Source: Thermosulfurimonas sp. F29 (GTDB lineage: Bacteria; Desulfobacterota; Thermodesulfobacteria; Thermodesulfobacteriales; Thermodesulfobacteriaceae). Taken from it: a stretch of 64,000 nucleotides of DNA. Positions 50,793 to 59,644 of the stretch are shown piece by piece (position 1 is the stretch's first letter; each line of letters starts with the position of its first letter). The notes under the pieces are model-generated. The model did not search any database and was not told where the DNA came from. It saw only the letters and a list, made by a program, of their open reading frames with translations. Where the stretch lies: contig NZ_JAIFYA010000001.1 of NCBI RefSeq assembly GCF_019688735.1, forward strand, positions 620,001 through 684,000, given 5' to 3'. The translations under genes were made by a program, and so were the position numbers.

Positions 50793-52684
50793 TGGCTTAC
50801 TACATCACCACCCCCATCTACTATGTAAACGCCGAGCCCCATCTGGGGCACGCCTACACCACCGTGGTGGCGGATACCGTGGCCCGGCTCAAGCGCCTCA
50901 AGGGGGAAGAGGTCTTTTTCCTGACCGGCACCGACGAACACGGGGACAAGATCGTGCGGGCCGCCGAAAAGGTTGGCCTTACCCCTAAGGAATATGTGGA
51001 CCGGATAGCCGCCAAGTTCCGGGAGACCTGGCCCATCCTTCACATAGAATACACCCGCTTCATCCGCACCACCGATCCCGGGCACAAACGGGTGGTGCAG
51101 CGGGTGCTCCAGACCCTCTACGACAGGGGAGACATTTCCTTCGGAGAATACGAGGGGCTCTACTGTTTCGGTTGCGAGCGTTTCCTCACGGGGAAGGAGC
51201 TGGTGGACGGCCGGTGTCCGGATCACCAGAGCCCACCCACCCCCCTTAAAGAGAGCAACTATTTTTTTGACCTACCCCGTTACCAGGACTGGCTTCTAGA
51301 TCACCTGAAAAGGCATCCCGATTTCATCAACCCTCCGGGATATCGGGAGGAGGTTCTCGGGCTTCTCCGCGAGGATCTGGGGCCCCTCTGCATTTCCCGC
51401 CCCAGGAGTCGCCTTTCCTGGGGCATAGAATTCCCCTTCGACGAGAACTATGTCACCTATGTGTGGTTTGACGCCCTGCTGAACTACCTTTCCGGAATCG
51501 GGTATCCGGAGGATCCCTCGTGGGAGAAGTGGTGGGCCGTGGCGGAGCATGTGATCGCCAAGGACATCCTCAAGCCCCACGCCATCTACTGGCCCATCAT
51601 GCTCCGCGCCCTGGGACTTCCGGTCTATCGCCGTCTCCATGTGCACGGCTACTGGAACATGCATCACGCCAAGATGTCCAAGAGCCTGGGCAATGTGGTG
51701 CGCCCCCGGGATCTGGTGGAGCGCTACGGGGCGGATCGGGTGCGTTACTTTTTGTTGCGCGAGATGGCCTTCGGACAGGACGCGGAGTTCAGCGAGGAGG
51801 CGCTGGTGGTGCGTACCAACGCGGAACTGGCCAACGATTTCGGAAACCTGGTTTTCCGCACCCTTTCCATGGTGAAAAAGTACCACGGTGGTCGGGTGCC
51901 CGGGCCCGGGCCGGAAACTCCGGCGGATCGGGCCCTTGCCGAAAGGATTCTCACCGCGGTGAGGGAGTACTTCTCCGAAATGGAGGCCTTCCGGTTCCAT
52001 CGGGCCCTCGCCCTTATCAACGAAGCGGTGGGAGAGGCCAATAGGTATGTGGATCGGGAGGCCCCCTGGGAACTCCGCAAGAAGGGAAACACGGAGCGCC
52101 TTTCCCGCGTGCTCTACACCCTGCTCGAGGCGTTACGGATCTTCGCGGTGGCCCTGTGGCCGGTGATGCCCCGATCCATGGAGACCCTCCTCCGCAATCT
52201 GGGGCTTTCCCCCCGGGAGGCCCTTTCCGCGGAGGAGGCCCTCTCGTGGGGAAGACTCCGGCCCGAGGGAGCCACGGAGCGAGGGCCGGTCCTCTTCCCG
52301 CGGCTGGAAAGACCCGTTTCTTCTCCGAGTCCGGAATCGCAAAAGGAGGAAGAGATGGAGACCAGGGAACTTCCCATCGAGGAATTCAGGAAGTGGGACC
52401 TCCGGGTGGCTGAGGTGGTGGCTGCGGAAAGGGTTCCCGGCACCGATCGTCTCCTCAAGCTCACGGTGCGTTGCCCCGAGGAACGCACCGTGGTGGCCGG
52501 TATAGCGGAATACTACCGGCCGGAGGAACTGGTGGGCAAGAAGGTGGTGCTGGTGGCCAACCTCAAGCCGGCCAAGATCAGGGGAGTCCTCTCCCGGGGA
52601 ATGATCCTCGCCGCCAGAGACGAAACCGGCCTCAGGCTTCTCGTTCCCGAGGGGGAGGTCTCCCCGGGTGCGGAGGTGGGCTAA
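50792..52684 (+). CDS. metG: Methionyl-tRNA synthetase
   Basis: A 630-residue class I synthetase with HIGH motif as NAEPHLGHAYTT, KMSKS motif AKMSKSLGN, a single-zinc connective peptide (CFGCERFL and CPDH) and a C-terminal tRNA-binding OB domain (about 525-630, FRKWDLRVAEVVAAERV). It charges tRNA-Met and initiator tRNA. It is coupled to ricT by ATGA and its stop overlaps the next gene by one base. Confidence 0.97.
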   Translation: MAYYITTPIYYVNAEPHLGHAYTTVVADTVARLKRLKGEEVFFLTGTDEHGDKIVRAAEKVGLTPKEYVDRIAAKFRETWPILHIEYTRFIRTTDPGHKRVVQRVLQTLYDRGDISFGEYEGLYCFGCERFLTGKELVDGRCPDHQSPPTPLKESNYFFDLPRYQDWLLDHLKRHPDFINPPGYREEVLGLLREDLGPLCISRPRSRLSWGIEFPFDENYVTYVWFDALLNYLSGIGYPEDPSWEKWWAVAEHVIAKDILKPHAIYWPIMLRALGLPVYRRLHVHGYWNMHHAKMSKSLGNVVRPRDLVERYGADRVRYFLLREMAFGQDAEFSEEALVVRTNAELANDFGNLVFRTLSMVKKYHGGRVPGPGPETPADRALAERILTAVREYFSEMEAFRFHRALALINEAVGEANRYVDREAPWELRKKGNTERLSRVLYTLLEALRIFAVALWPVMPRSMETLLRNLGLSPREALSAEEALSWGRLRPEGATERGPVLFPRLERPVSSPSPESQKEEEMETRELPIEEFRKWDLRVAEVVAAERVPGTDRLLKLTVRCPEERTVVAGIAEYYRPEELVGKKVVLVANLKPAKIRGVLSRGMILAARDETGLRLLVPEGEVSPGAEVG

Positions 52685-53436
52685 TGGAGGGACGGAAGGT
52701 TTCCGAACTCATGTTGCGCACTCTGCGTCTCTACCACGAGCCGGTGGCGGTTTACTTTCTGGAGGGGGAACCCTCCCGACCCCTGGCCCGTCCCAAAAAC
52801 CGGCTTTCCATCTGCCAGGTGGTGGCCCATGTGCGGGAGGTGGGTGAGGGCGTTTTTCTCACCCCGGAGGGGCTTCACTGTCAGACCGCGGCCTTCGTAT
52901 GCGGTTTTCCCTTCAGGGAGGAAAGGGTCAAGAAGACCCTCCACAAGTTTCTCCAGCCCGAGGCAGCCGAGAGGCTCTATGCGGAGAGGTTGAGGCTTCC
53001 CGAGGGGAGGTTCCGGGGGATGGCCTTTTTGCCCCTTGAGGAGGTTACGGAGCGTCCGGACGCGGTGCTCATGGTGGTGGACGCCCTTCAGGCCGCGCAT
53101 CTCCTGGATTTCTACCTCTTCGGCTCCGGCAGGTCCGAGCTTCCGCTGGTGCACTATCCCAACGCCGCGGTCTGCGGCACTATGGTCAGGGCCTATCTTA
53201 CCGGCGAGCCGGCCCTGAGTCTTCCCTGCCCCGGGGCCTTTTCTTCCGGCAAGATGGATCGCGGGGAGCTCTTTCTGGCCTTTTCCGGTCCGGCCTTTGA
53301 GACGGTGCTCCGCGTGCTCGAGGACAAGGCCGGCAAAGGACGGGTGTCCTTCCTGGGTGGTCCCCGGCTGGTGGGAGAGGACACATGTCGCAACTGTCCT
53401 CTCATTTCCTTCCGCGTCCCCGGGGAAGATCGATGA
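52684..53436 (+). CDS. DUF169-family protein
   Basis: A 250-residue protein: LRLYHEPVAVYFLEG at the N-terminus, then ICQVVAHVREVGEGVFLTPEGLHC, FCFG-like FVCGFP, MVVDALQAAHLLDFYLFG and LSLPCPGAFSSGKM, typical of DUF169. The family is common in anaerobes and methanogens and its role is not known; conserved cysteines suggest Fe-S or metal binding (TCRNCP at the end). Its stop overlaps the M20 peptidase start (ATGA). Confidence 0.88.
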   Translation: MEGRKVSELMLRTLRLYHEPVAVYFLEGEPSRPLARPKNRLSICQVVAHVREVGEGVFLTPEGLHCQTAAFVCGFPFREERVKKTLHKFLQPEAAERLYAERLRLPEGRFRGMAFLPLEEVTERPDAVLMVVDALQAAHLLDFYLFGSGRSELPLVHYPNAAVCGTMVRAYLTGEPALSLPCPGAFSSGKMDRGELFLAFSGPAFETVLRVLEDKAGKGRVSFLGGPRLVGEDTCRNCPLISFRVPGEDR

Positions 53437-54506
53437 GGGAAAGGCTTGCGGAACTGATCCTTAGGCTGGCGGAGATCCCCAGTGAAAGCGGTCGAGAGGG
53501 GGCGATCCAGGACTTCATCGCCCGCTGGTTGCGGCACCGGGGGCTCGAGCCCATCTTCCAGGAGGTTTCGCACTGCGGGCCGAACCTCCTCCTGTTTTTT
53601 TCCGAGGATCCGCATCTGCTGCTCACCACCCATGTGGATACGGTGCCCCTCCATCTGGGGATTTATCCCCCCCGCCGGAGGGATGACGAGCTTCTGGGCG
53701 TGGGAGTCTGCGACGCCAAGGCCGGGGTGGCCCTTCTTCTCCTCCTGGCCGAGGAGTTACATAGGCAGGGGTTACGCCCCTCCCTGGCCCTGGCCTTTCT
53801 GGTGGACGAAGAGAACGAGGGGCGGGGATCCCTCGAGCTTTCCCGAGCCTACCGTTTCCCGTACGCGGTGGTGCTCGAGCCCACCCGTCTCACCGTGGCC
53901 GTATCCGAAGGGGGATCGGTGGAGTACGAGATAGAGGTGCGGGGGAGGGCGGTCCACGGAAGTCTGGCCTTTCGGGGGGACAACGCCATAGAGCGGGCCA
54001 TGGATCTGGTGAGCGGTCTCAAGAGGCTCTCTTTTCTCTACGAGGAGGATCCCCTGATCGGGCCTTCCGGGTTCAATGTGGAAAAATTCGTGGGGGGCGA
54101 CGGCGAGCTCAGGGTGCCGGATCGGGTGGAACTCGAGATCGAGTTCAGGATCCTTCCCGGCCAGGATCTTTCGAGAATCATGAAGGAGATCGAGGATTAC
54201 CTGGGGCGTTTCCCCTGGGTGAGTTATCGGGTGAAGGATGTTTCCGAGGCTTACAGCCTGGGGGCCGAGGCCGAGGTGGCCAGGAGGCTGGGGGAGGCCT
54301 ATCGCCGGGCCACGGGTAGGAAACCCGTTTTCTCCGGAATGCCCAGCTGGACGGACGCCGCGCATCTGGTGGCCGCCGGTACCGAGGCCGTGGTCTTCGG
54401 CCCCGGAGACCTTTCCCTGTGTCACACCCCGGAGGAGAAGCTCCCCCTCTCCGAAGCGGAGACGGCGCTGGCGGTGCTCCGGGAGCTGGTGCACTCTTTT
54501 TCCTGA
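53433..54506 (+). CDS. M20-family metallopeptidase/deacylase (ArgE/DapE type)
   Basis: A 357-residue di-zinc hydrolase. Metal ligands are in TTHVDTVPLH, GVGVCDAKAGVAL, LVDEENEGRGS, VVLEPTR and LCHTPEEKLPL. A dimerisation insert spans about 165-270. Members deacylate N-acetyl-ornithine, N-succinyl-diaminopimelate or related amides; substrate not assignable. Translationally coupled with the DUF169 gene. The 3' end overlaps a GNAT gene by 85 nt on the other strand. Confidence 0.88.
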   Translation: MRERLAELILRLAEIPSESGREGAIQDFIARWLRHRGLEPIFQEVSHCGPNLLLFFSEDPHLLLTTHVDTVPLHLGIYPPRRRDDELLGVGVCDAKAGVALLLLLAEELHRQGLRPSLALAFLVDEENEGRGSLELSRAYRFPYAVVLEPTRLTVAVSEGGSVEYEIEVRGRAVHGSLAFRGDNAIERAMDLVSGLKRLSFLYEEDPLIGPSGFNVEKFVGGDGELRVPDRVELEIEFRILPGQDLSRIMKEIEDYLGRFPWVSYRVKDVSEAYSLGAEAEVARRLGEAYRRATGRKPVFSGMPSWTDAAHLVAAGTEAVVFGPGDLSLCHTPEEKLPLSEAETALAVLRELVHSFS

Positions 54507-54979
54507 AGTTCCTTTTCCATGCGCAACCAGATGCCCACCCTGTCCGTGATCCTGAATCCCAGTCGGCGATAGAACCGCTGCGCCCGGAAGTTGTATTCCC
54601 CCACCCAGAGGGCCACCCGCCTCCAGCCTCTTTGCCGGAGGTAGGCGAGGGCCTCCTCCATGAGGCGCTCGGCGAGTCCCCGACCCTGCCATTCCGGAGC
54701 GACCACGATCTCGTGGATCTCCGGCACCGGATCGAGTTCCTCAAGGGCCAGGAAGCCCACCGGCTTTTCCCCGGACCAGGCGATCCAGAAGGCCCCCCGG
54801 GCGTGCCTCAGCAACCAGCGGAGATACCGGCGGATTCGTTTAGACCCCTTCTCCGAATAAAGCTCGTCGTCCCGATAGGCAGCCTCGTAGAGGGCGACGA
54901 GGGACTTGAGTTGATCCGGTCCGACCTCGGTGACTCTTTCCAGTCGCGGCTCCCGGACCTTGGCAACGGATGAGCTCAT
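54422..54979 (-). CDS. GNAT-family N-acetyltransferase
   Basis: A 185-residue protein with the acetyl-CoA loop VAPEWQGRGLAERLMEEAL near 95-112 and the C-terminal VGEYNFRAQRFYRRLGF, both standard for GNAT enzymes such as RimI. The last 28 residues (Ser/Thr-rich) lie antisense to the peptidase gene and look non-conserved. The ATG at 54979 has no strong ribosome site, so a later start is possible. Substrate unknown. Confidence 0.82.
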   Translation of the reverse strand: MSSSVAKVREPRLERVTEVGPDQLKSLVALYEAAYRDDELYSEKGSKRIRRYLRWLLRHARGAFWIAWSGEKPVGFLALEELDPVPEIHEIVVAPEWQGRGLAERLMEEALAYLRQRGWRRVALWVGEYNFRAQRFYRRLGFRITDRVGIWLRMEKELQEKECTSSRSTASAVSASERGSFSSGV

Positions 54980-54989
54980 AGTTTAAAAT
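54960..54989 (+). promoter_or_regulatory. Promoter of tRNA-Leu
   Basis: TTGGCA (54960-54965), 18-nt spacer, TAAAAT (54984-54989), 10 nt before the tRNA. It overlaps the start of the divergent GNAT gene. Confidence 0.55.
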
Positions 54990-54999
54990 TAAGACCGAC

Positions 55000-55087
55000 G
55001 CCGAGGTGGCGGAACTGGCAGACGCGGTGGACTCAAAATCCACTGGGCCTTGCGCCCGTGCGGGTTCGACTCCCGCCCTCGGCACCA
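55000..55087 (+). tRNA. tRNA-Leu (CAA anticodon), island integration target
   Basis: 88 nt. Acceptor GCCGAGG pairs with CCTCGGC, anticodon stem GTGGA/TCCAC around CTCAAAA (CAA), a long variable arm (class II), T-loop TTCGACT, encoded CCA. An integrase gene faces it 158 bp away. Confidence 0.96.
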
Positions 55088-55245
55088 TCTTTTCCTTGAT
55101 TATCAAGGCTTTCAGAGACTACAAATCCCTCTTGGGGACAACCTGGGGACAAATTCTCGGAAACTCTTGATACACAAGGGATAGAGACCTGAGACTCTTT
55201 CTCAATAAGAGGGGTTTTAGGAATTTGACTTCCTATTTTGGCTGA
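55088..55245. other. Probable attachment-site side of the island (attL/arm region)
   Basis: Gap between tRNA-Leu and the integrase. It holds two direct GGGGACAA repeats 11 bp apart (about 55134-55152), a near-dyad CCTTGAT-TATCAAGG at 55096 and CTTGATACACAAG at 55167. Such short repeats fit integrase arm sites. A second copy of the tRNA 3' end was not found in the window. Confidence 0.45.
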
Positions 55246-56595
55246 TTATTCCCGATTAGAGGAAGCCTTCTTTTCCCGCTTTTCAACCCAGTCCCCAAGG
55301 GAAACCAGCTTACGGGACCGGTCCTCCACCTCGGAAAGAGTGATAAGCTTCGGGTTAAGGCGGGCATACTTCCGAGTGGTTCTCACATCCGAATGTCCCA
55401 TGTAAGCTCCAATCTCCTCATAGGAAAGTCCCTGTTTGAGCAGCTGATAGGCGAAAGAGTGCCTCACGCCCTCATAAAGACTAACTCCTTCAAGACCTAT
55501 CTCAGCGCAAGCCTTCCTCCAGAGCTTTGAAAGCAGGGCCTCCCCGTAGTGGTCCGCCCTCGAATGCGAGAACACAAAAAGGGACCTTTTGCGCCGGGCA
55601 AGCTCTCTCAGGATCTCCTCGATCCCGGAGTGCATGGGTAAAACCTTCCATTTTCCCTCTTTGGGAAGCTCCACAAGCTTCCGGTGGCTGAAAGTCCGTT
55701 TGATAAGTATCTCTTTGGACGAAAAGTTAACGCAATCCCACATCAAGGCCCTTGCCTCGCCGGGACGACAACCGTAGGTCATCATGAACTGAAAGATGGG
55801 GCGGTGTTCAACCGAAATGCGTTTTAAGATCTCAAGCTGAACCTCAAGATCCAAGCCCGCCGGTATGCGTTCGGGAAGCTTTATCTCCGGAAACTGCGGC
55901 ACCTTTTCCAAATCTTCCCGCCGGTGGGCGTAGTTTAGAAGCGCCTTTAACTCGGCCACGATGTTGTAAATCGTCTTGGGAGCTTTCCCTCTTTTACGCA
56001 GATGATCCACGAATTCCTCGATGTGTTTCTTCCGAATGTCTCGAATGTCGTCTATCCCCAAAGACATGAAAAACCCCAGAACATGGGTCCTCAGGATTCT
56101 CTTGCGATCTTTCAAGGCGCTGGGTTTAAGACCCTTTCTTTCGGAGTGCTCTATAAACCTTTCAATGTAGGTCGGGAACAAAAATTCCTTCTGGTCCCGA
56201 AGGACATACCTTGAGGGATCAAAAGTGCGGTTTTCTATCTCAAAGGCGATGACTTGCTGGAGCTGTTTGGCCTGCTCAAAGCTACTCAAAGGGTTTCCCT
56301 GTTTGTCGGAATAGAGCCGGATGCGTCTTCCCTGCCAGGAAAGGTCTATGAAGTAGCGTCTCGGTGTGGTGAAGCACTTGGGGCAGATGAGACCCACCGG
56401 GGTTTCCTGAAAGTTCCTTTTGCACCGGGGGCACTTCTCTTTGGTACGAATGTGCACTCGGCCCCTCCGTAGCTCCCCGGACTCGAGGAACTTTTCCAGG
56501 ATGATCAACCACGCGGCCCTTTTTCTGTCAAGAAGTTCCCCACCCCCGATCAGTCTCCGCCCCCAAATTTCCATCTCTTTCTTTTTTGTGGCCAT
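55246..56595 (-). CDS. Tyrosine recombinase (site-specific integrase) with N-terminal zinc ribbon
   Basis: A 449-residue integrase. A zinc ribbon (CPRCKRNF...LICPKC) near 54-75, SAM-like core-binding domain (about 165-265) and catalytic domain follow. The catalytic Arg lies in TYGCRPGEARAL, Lys in PKEGKWKVLPM, then GVRHSFAYQLLKQG, GHSDVRTTRKYARL with the nucleophile Tyr. The His of the usual HxxR box is Glu here. The gene points at tRNA-Leu, as expected for an element inserted in the tRNA 3' end. G+C is lower than in the core genes. Confidence 0.92.
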   Translation of the reverse strand: MATKKKEMEIWGRRLIGGGELLDRKRAAWLIILEKFLESGELRRGRVHIRTKEKCPRCKRNFQETPVGLICPKCFTTPRRYFIDLSWQGRRIRLYSDKQGNPLSSFEQAKQLQQVIAFEIENRTFDPSRYVLRDQKEFLFPTYIERFIEHSERKGLKPSALKDRKRILRTHVLGFFMSLGIDDIRDIRKKHIEEFVDHLRKRGKAPKTIYNIVAELKALLNYAHRREDLEKVPQFPEIKLPERIPAGLDLEVQLEILKRISVEHRPIFQFMMTYGCRPGEARALMWDCVNFSSKEILIKRTFSHRKLVELPKEGKWKVLPMHSGIEEILRELARRKRSLFVFSHSRADHYGEALLSKLWRKACAEIGLEGVSLYEGVRHSFAYQLLKQGLSYEEIGAYMGHSDVRTTRKYARLNPKLITLSEVEDRSRKLVSLGDWVEKREKKASSNRE

Positions 56596-56763
56596 GCGGC
56601 GTATGCTGGCTCTTTTTCAATTTTTGATCTTTCACTTTTTCGGAGAAAAAAACTTTCGGGGGTGGAGAGATCTCCCTAGTCTAGAGGAACAGCCTGATCA
56701 AATGTTTTCTTGTCTCTTCTTTTTTTAAAAGGACCAAAAAGCACTTAAGCAGAGAGTCGTATT

Positions 56764-57871
56764 ATGAGAAGGGGCTTGAAGCCTTTTCTGCGGTGGGTGG
56801 GAGGCAAGAGGTGGCTTACCGTAAGGTATGGGGATATGTTTCCCAGAGAGTTCAACCGCTACATCGAGCCCTTTCTGGGCTCCGGAGCAGTCTTTTTCTC
56901 TCTTCTTCCCGAAAAGGCCATTCTCGGAGACATAAACGAAGATCTGATCCTTACCTATGAGGCACTGCGGGAGGACTGGTGCCGTGTCTACGAGCTTCTC
57001 AAGGTCCACTACGAAAAACATTCAAAGGAGTATTACACCCGAGTTCGGAGAGAGCGGCCTGAAAGGATCTTTGAGCGGGCCGCATGGTTCCTGTATCTAA
57101 ACAGTGCCTGTTTCAATGGGCTTTGTCGGTACAACATGCGGGGCGAGTTCAACGCTCCCCATGGGAAAGAGGATCAGGGCTCTTCCGCCCCCGGAATTCT
57201 GGGAGGAGGTTTCCTGGGCCCTTCAAGCTGCGGATCTCCGCGTGAGTGATTTTGAGGCCCTGGTAGATCTAGCGGGTGAGGGTGACTTTCTCTTTATAGA
57301 TCCTCCGTATGCGCTTCGCGAAAAAGTAGGGTTCAAAGACTATGTGCTCAAGGCCTTCGGATGGGAGGATCAGGAGAGGCTCCTCAAGGCTCTATCGCGG
57401 GCGCTTGAGCGGGGAGCCGTGATCCTGGGGACGAATGTTTTTCACGAGGGGCTTGTTGAGATGTACCGGGAGGTCTTCGGGGAGAACCTGGCCCTGGTGG
57501 AGAGGGTAAGCTGTTTGGCCGCTAAAAAGGAAGGGCGAGGGAAGTATCGGGAGTTCATCTTCTGGGGGAACCTGGAGATCTCGGCCGAGCTGAGGCCCGG
57601 GTTACCTCTTGAGGATCTTCCTCGGAATTGCGTTTCGCTTCCGATCTCGGAGGGCAATTTTTCGAAAGATGGTTTTCAAAACACTTCCCCTTCTGAGTCT
57701 TCTAGAGAGGGGATAGGTTGGATAGTGACGGAGATCGCCACTTGGCGGTGGCCGTATGTTTCTAAGGAATGCCACCGTGCCGCAGGCTTGGTAGCCGTAA
57801 TCAAATCCGTTTTCAAAAATTGGTCTCGAGTAAGAGACGGTCCTTTCATGGAGGATCAAGGCTTTACCTGA
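56764..57871 (+). pseudogene. dam: Dam-type DNA adenine methyltransferase, frameshifted
   Basis: The N-terminal part (56764 to about 57170) has FLRWVGGKRWL, FLGSGAVFFSLLPEKAILGDINEDL and NSACFNGLCRYNMRGEFN, the SAM-binding half of a Dam/MboIA-type enzyme. From about 57165 homology continues in the +1 frame (RALPPPEFWEEV...), with the catalytic DPPY at 57299-57310 (GDFLFIDPPYALREKVGF) and KYREFIFWGN. One base too many near CATGGGAAAGAGG explains the switch. Beyond about 57600 the second frame continues for another 270 nt with no family character. It is either broken, a sequencing error, or recoded. Confidence 0.85.
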
Positions 57872-58411
57872 AGAATGATCCGACTCAGGCATCTTTAAGT
57901 TGCAGTAATGTAGGCCTCTTCTTCTCAAAGGCTGGCCGAAAGAGGGATATTGCGAAAAAAATCGCCTGCCAGAGGCCTCTCTGGATCGAGCCCTTTTCTT
58001 CTGCGGACTCCCCCAGACCCTTCCCACAGGAAGAGTCTCAGCAGAATCAAAAAAATGATCGAAAATGATGACCGTTCCACGAATTTCTGCCATACTGAGT
58101 TTTTTCGAAAATCGTTTTTCAATTTGAGAAGGCGTCGTTTTTCGACAACCGTTGGGCATTTTTAGGACAGACTTGCCGAAAACCTGCTGGCCACCCCAGT
58201 AGAGGGAGAACCTGGCTCTGAGATAGCAGGAGATCTACTCTTTGGCGGGAAGGATCGACTCTGCCAGGAAGAACTAATCATTATTGGATCTATATATTCT
58301 TCCACGAGACCCCCTCTGAGACCCTTCTGAAAGCTTTCTTAGTCCTTCCGGAAAGATCTTTTCCTCGGATCTTTCTTTAGGTGAGGACACCGAAGGGAAG
58401 GACGAAAGGAA

Positions 58412-58552
58412 ATGGATCTTGGTCTGGATCTGGATCTCATGGCGATCTTGGTTGCGCTGGTTCCGTGGTGCTCCTCCTTGTGCGGAGTTTCCGGATATCC
58501 GGACCTGCGGTATCCGCTCCTTCAGAGAGGCCCAATAGTGAAAAAAACTTAA
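58412..58552 (+). CDS. Possible 46-residue hydrophobic small protein
   Basis: A frame starting MDLGLDLDLMAILVALVP with one short hydrophobic stretch, then a Cys/Pro/Tyr-containing tail ending KKT. AAAGGA lies 3 nt upstream, which is close. It ends 7 nt before a strong hairpin. No family is recognised; coding status is uncertain. Confidence 0.25.
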   Translation: MDLGLDLDLMAILVALVPWCSSLCGVSGYPDLRYPLLQRGPIVKKT

Positions 58553-58553
58553 A

Positions 58554-58594
58554 AGCTAGCCCCGAGGAGGGGCCGGCTAGGCCACTCCTCGGGG
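58554..58594 (+). terminator. Strong hairpin with a competing alternative stem
   Basis: CCCCGAGGAG (58560-58569) and CTCCTCGGGG (58585-58594) form a perfect 10-bp stem. The overlapping pair CTAGCCCC / GGGGCCGGCTAG (about 58555-58580) forms another stem that excludes the first. No T run follows on the plus strand, so it is not a simple terminator. Confidence 0.45.
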
Positions 58595-58714
58595 AGTTCA
58601 GGAGGCAGTGGATAATAAGCAGCTGGTTGTTTTAAAATTACTACAGATTTAATCTGACGGTGAGGACTCCCCAAGGGGGCCAAAATTCGGAGCATATCAA
58701 CCAAAGTATCGGAC

Positions 58715-59644
58715 TTAATTTAAGAATGATAACGCTTTACATAACATTGTGGCTAAAGCTAAAGCATGAGATTTTGAGTACATAGAACCAGCGGATTTTT
58801 CTAGAAAATTAAATAACTCTTTAGCCCTCCTGGAGCTTAGACCTTTTCGGATAGCGGAGCGAACAAATTTCTCCCGCTGGAATTCTATCTCCTCCCTAAA
58901 TTTTCTTCCCAAGATCCGAGCAAACCAATAAGCTTCCTCCAGGGAGTATCCAGTAACCAGATGGGCTATATCCATGTATTGTTCACGGAAAATAAGCACA
59001 CCGCGTGTTTCTTTCAAAATATGGACTATCTCTGGAAGTAAAGGTCTAGTTTTTCCCTTTGGGGCTTCAATGTATTGGTCCGCTAGCCCGAGCTCGACCG
59101 GTGCCGGTCTGAAGAGGGCAATGACCGTGGCTAACTCAATTAAACTTGTAGGGCGAGCTTCAAGAATAAACTCCCGGAATTCATTCGAATACTCAGGTTC
59201 TAATACTTCTAGGACCTTACTTTCGGCAAGATATTTCCATGGTTCGCCTTTTTTGAGAGAGTTCCAATTTTGGTCCCACCCTTCACGGCTCTCTAGATAG
59301 TCTAGCAGAGAAAAACTTTTAATTTCGACTGGAAGCTTTTTTTCTACGATCTGGCTTTTTAGCCAGATACTGCCTTTGCTCGAGAGAACTAAAGTAATAA
59401 CGGGCTGCTCCCGGCAAGCGAAACACTCGAAATGGAGTCCGTACTCTAAGGGATCAATAGCTGTTATTTCGTAATAATAGGCCAAAAAAGACGAGGGCAT
59501 AACATCAAATCCCGGCCCCACCACAAAACCCTTTTTCCGGGCCTCTTTTACCCATCTAGCGGCTTCCATAAAAACATGCTCAAGGTTTAATTTTGCGATC
59601 ATACGAAGTTCTTTTTGAAGTCTGGCAGTTATATAATCCCTCAT
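58715..59644 (-). CDS. DnaE-derived protein lacking the polymerase catalytic core
   Basis: A 309-residue protein related to the bacterial Pol III alpha subunit. Residues 8-73 correspond to the segment R-L-x-x-E-L...VGPGRGSAAGSLVAY...IDPL.YGL.FE (here VVGPGFDVMPSSFLAYYYE and AIDPLEYGLHFE). Residues about 165-305 match the fingers: LIELATVIALFRPAPVELG, ETRGVLIFREQYMDIAH, GYSLEEAYWFARILGRK and KSHALALA. Between them, about 150 residues of DnaE with the PDxDxD catalytic aspartates and the third Asp are missing. PHP, tau-binding and beta-binding parts are also absent. It cannot polymerise. It is the last gene of a four-gene overlapping operon (start overlaps the WYL stop by ATGA). Confidence 0.75.
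   Translation of the reverse strand: MRDYITARLQKELRMIAKLNLEHVFMEAARWVKEARKKGFVVGPGFDVMPSSFLAYYYEITAIDPLEYGLHFECFACREQPVITLVLSSKGSIWLKSQIVEKKLPVEIKSFSLLDYLESREGWDQNWNSLKKGEPWKYLAESKVLEVLEPEYSNEFREFILEARPTSLIELATVIALFRPAPVELGLADQYIEAPKGKTRPLLPEIVHILKETRGVLIFREQYMDIAHLVTGYSLEEAYWFARILGRKFREEIEFQREKFVRSAIRKGLSSRRAKELFNFLEKSAGSMYSKSHALALATMLCKALSFLN

Larger units (their letters stand above)
57872..58714. other. Island region without a recognised gene (843 bp)
   Basis: No reading frame here resembles a known protein on either strand. The long minus-strand frame 57602-58159 has biased, low-complexity basic composition and no ribosome site, so I leave it out. What is visible: a possible 46-codon frame (58412-58552), a strong hairpin at 58560-58594 and GATC-rich palindrome-like patches around 58350-58450. 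It could hold decayed genes or a non-coding RNA. Confidence 0.6.

Noticed and set aside
55246-56595. Integrase as inactive because the HxxR histidine is Glu
   Set aside because: This position varies among active tyrosine recombinases, and Arg, Lys, second Arg, GH and Tyr are all present.
57602-58159. A 185-codon minus-strand frame in the island
   Set aside because: Overlaps the DPPY-containing methylase frame on the other strand, has no recognisable motif and no ribosome site. Possibly remnant DNA.
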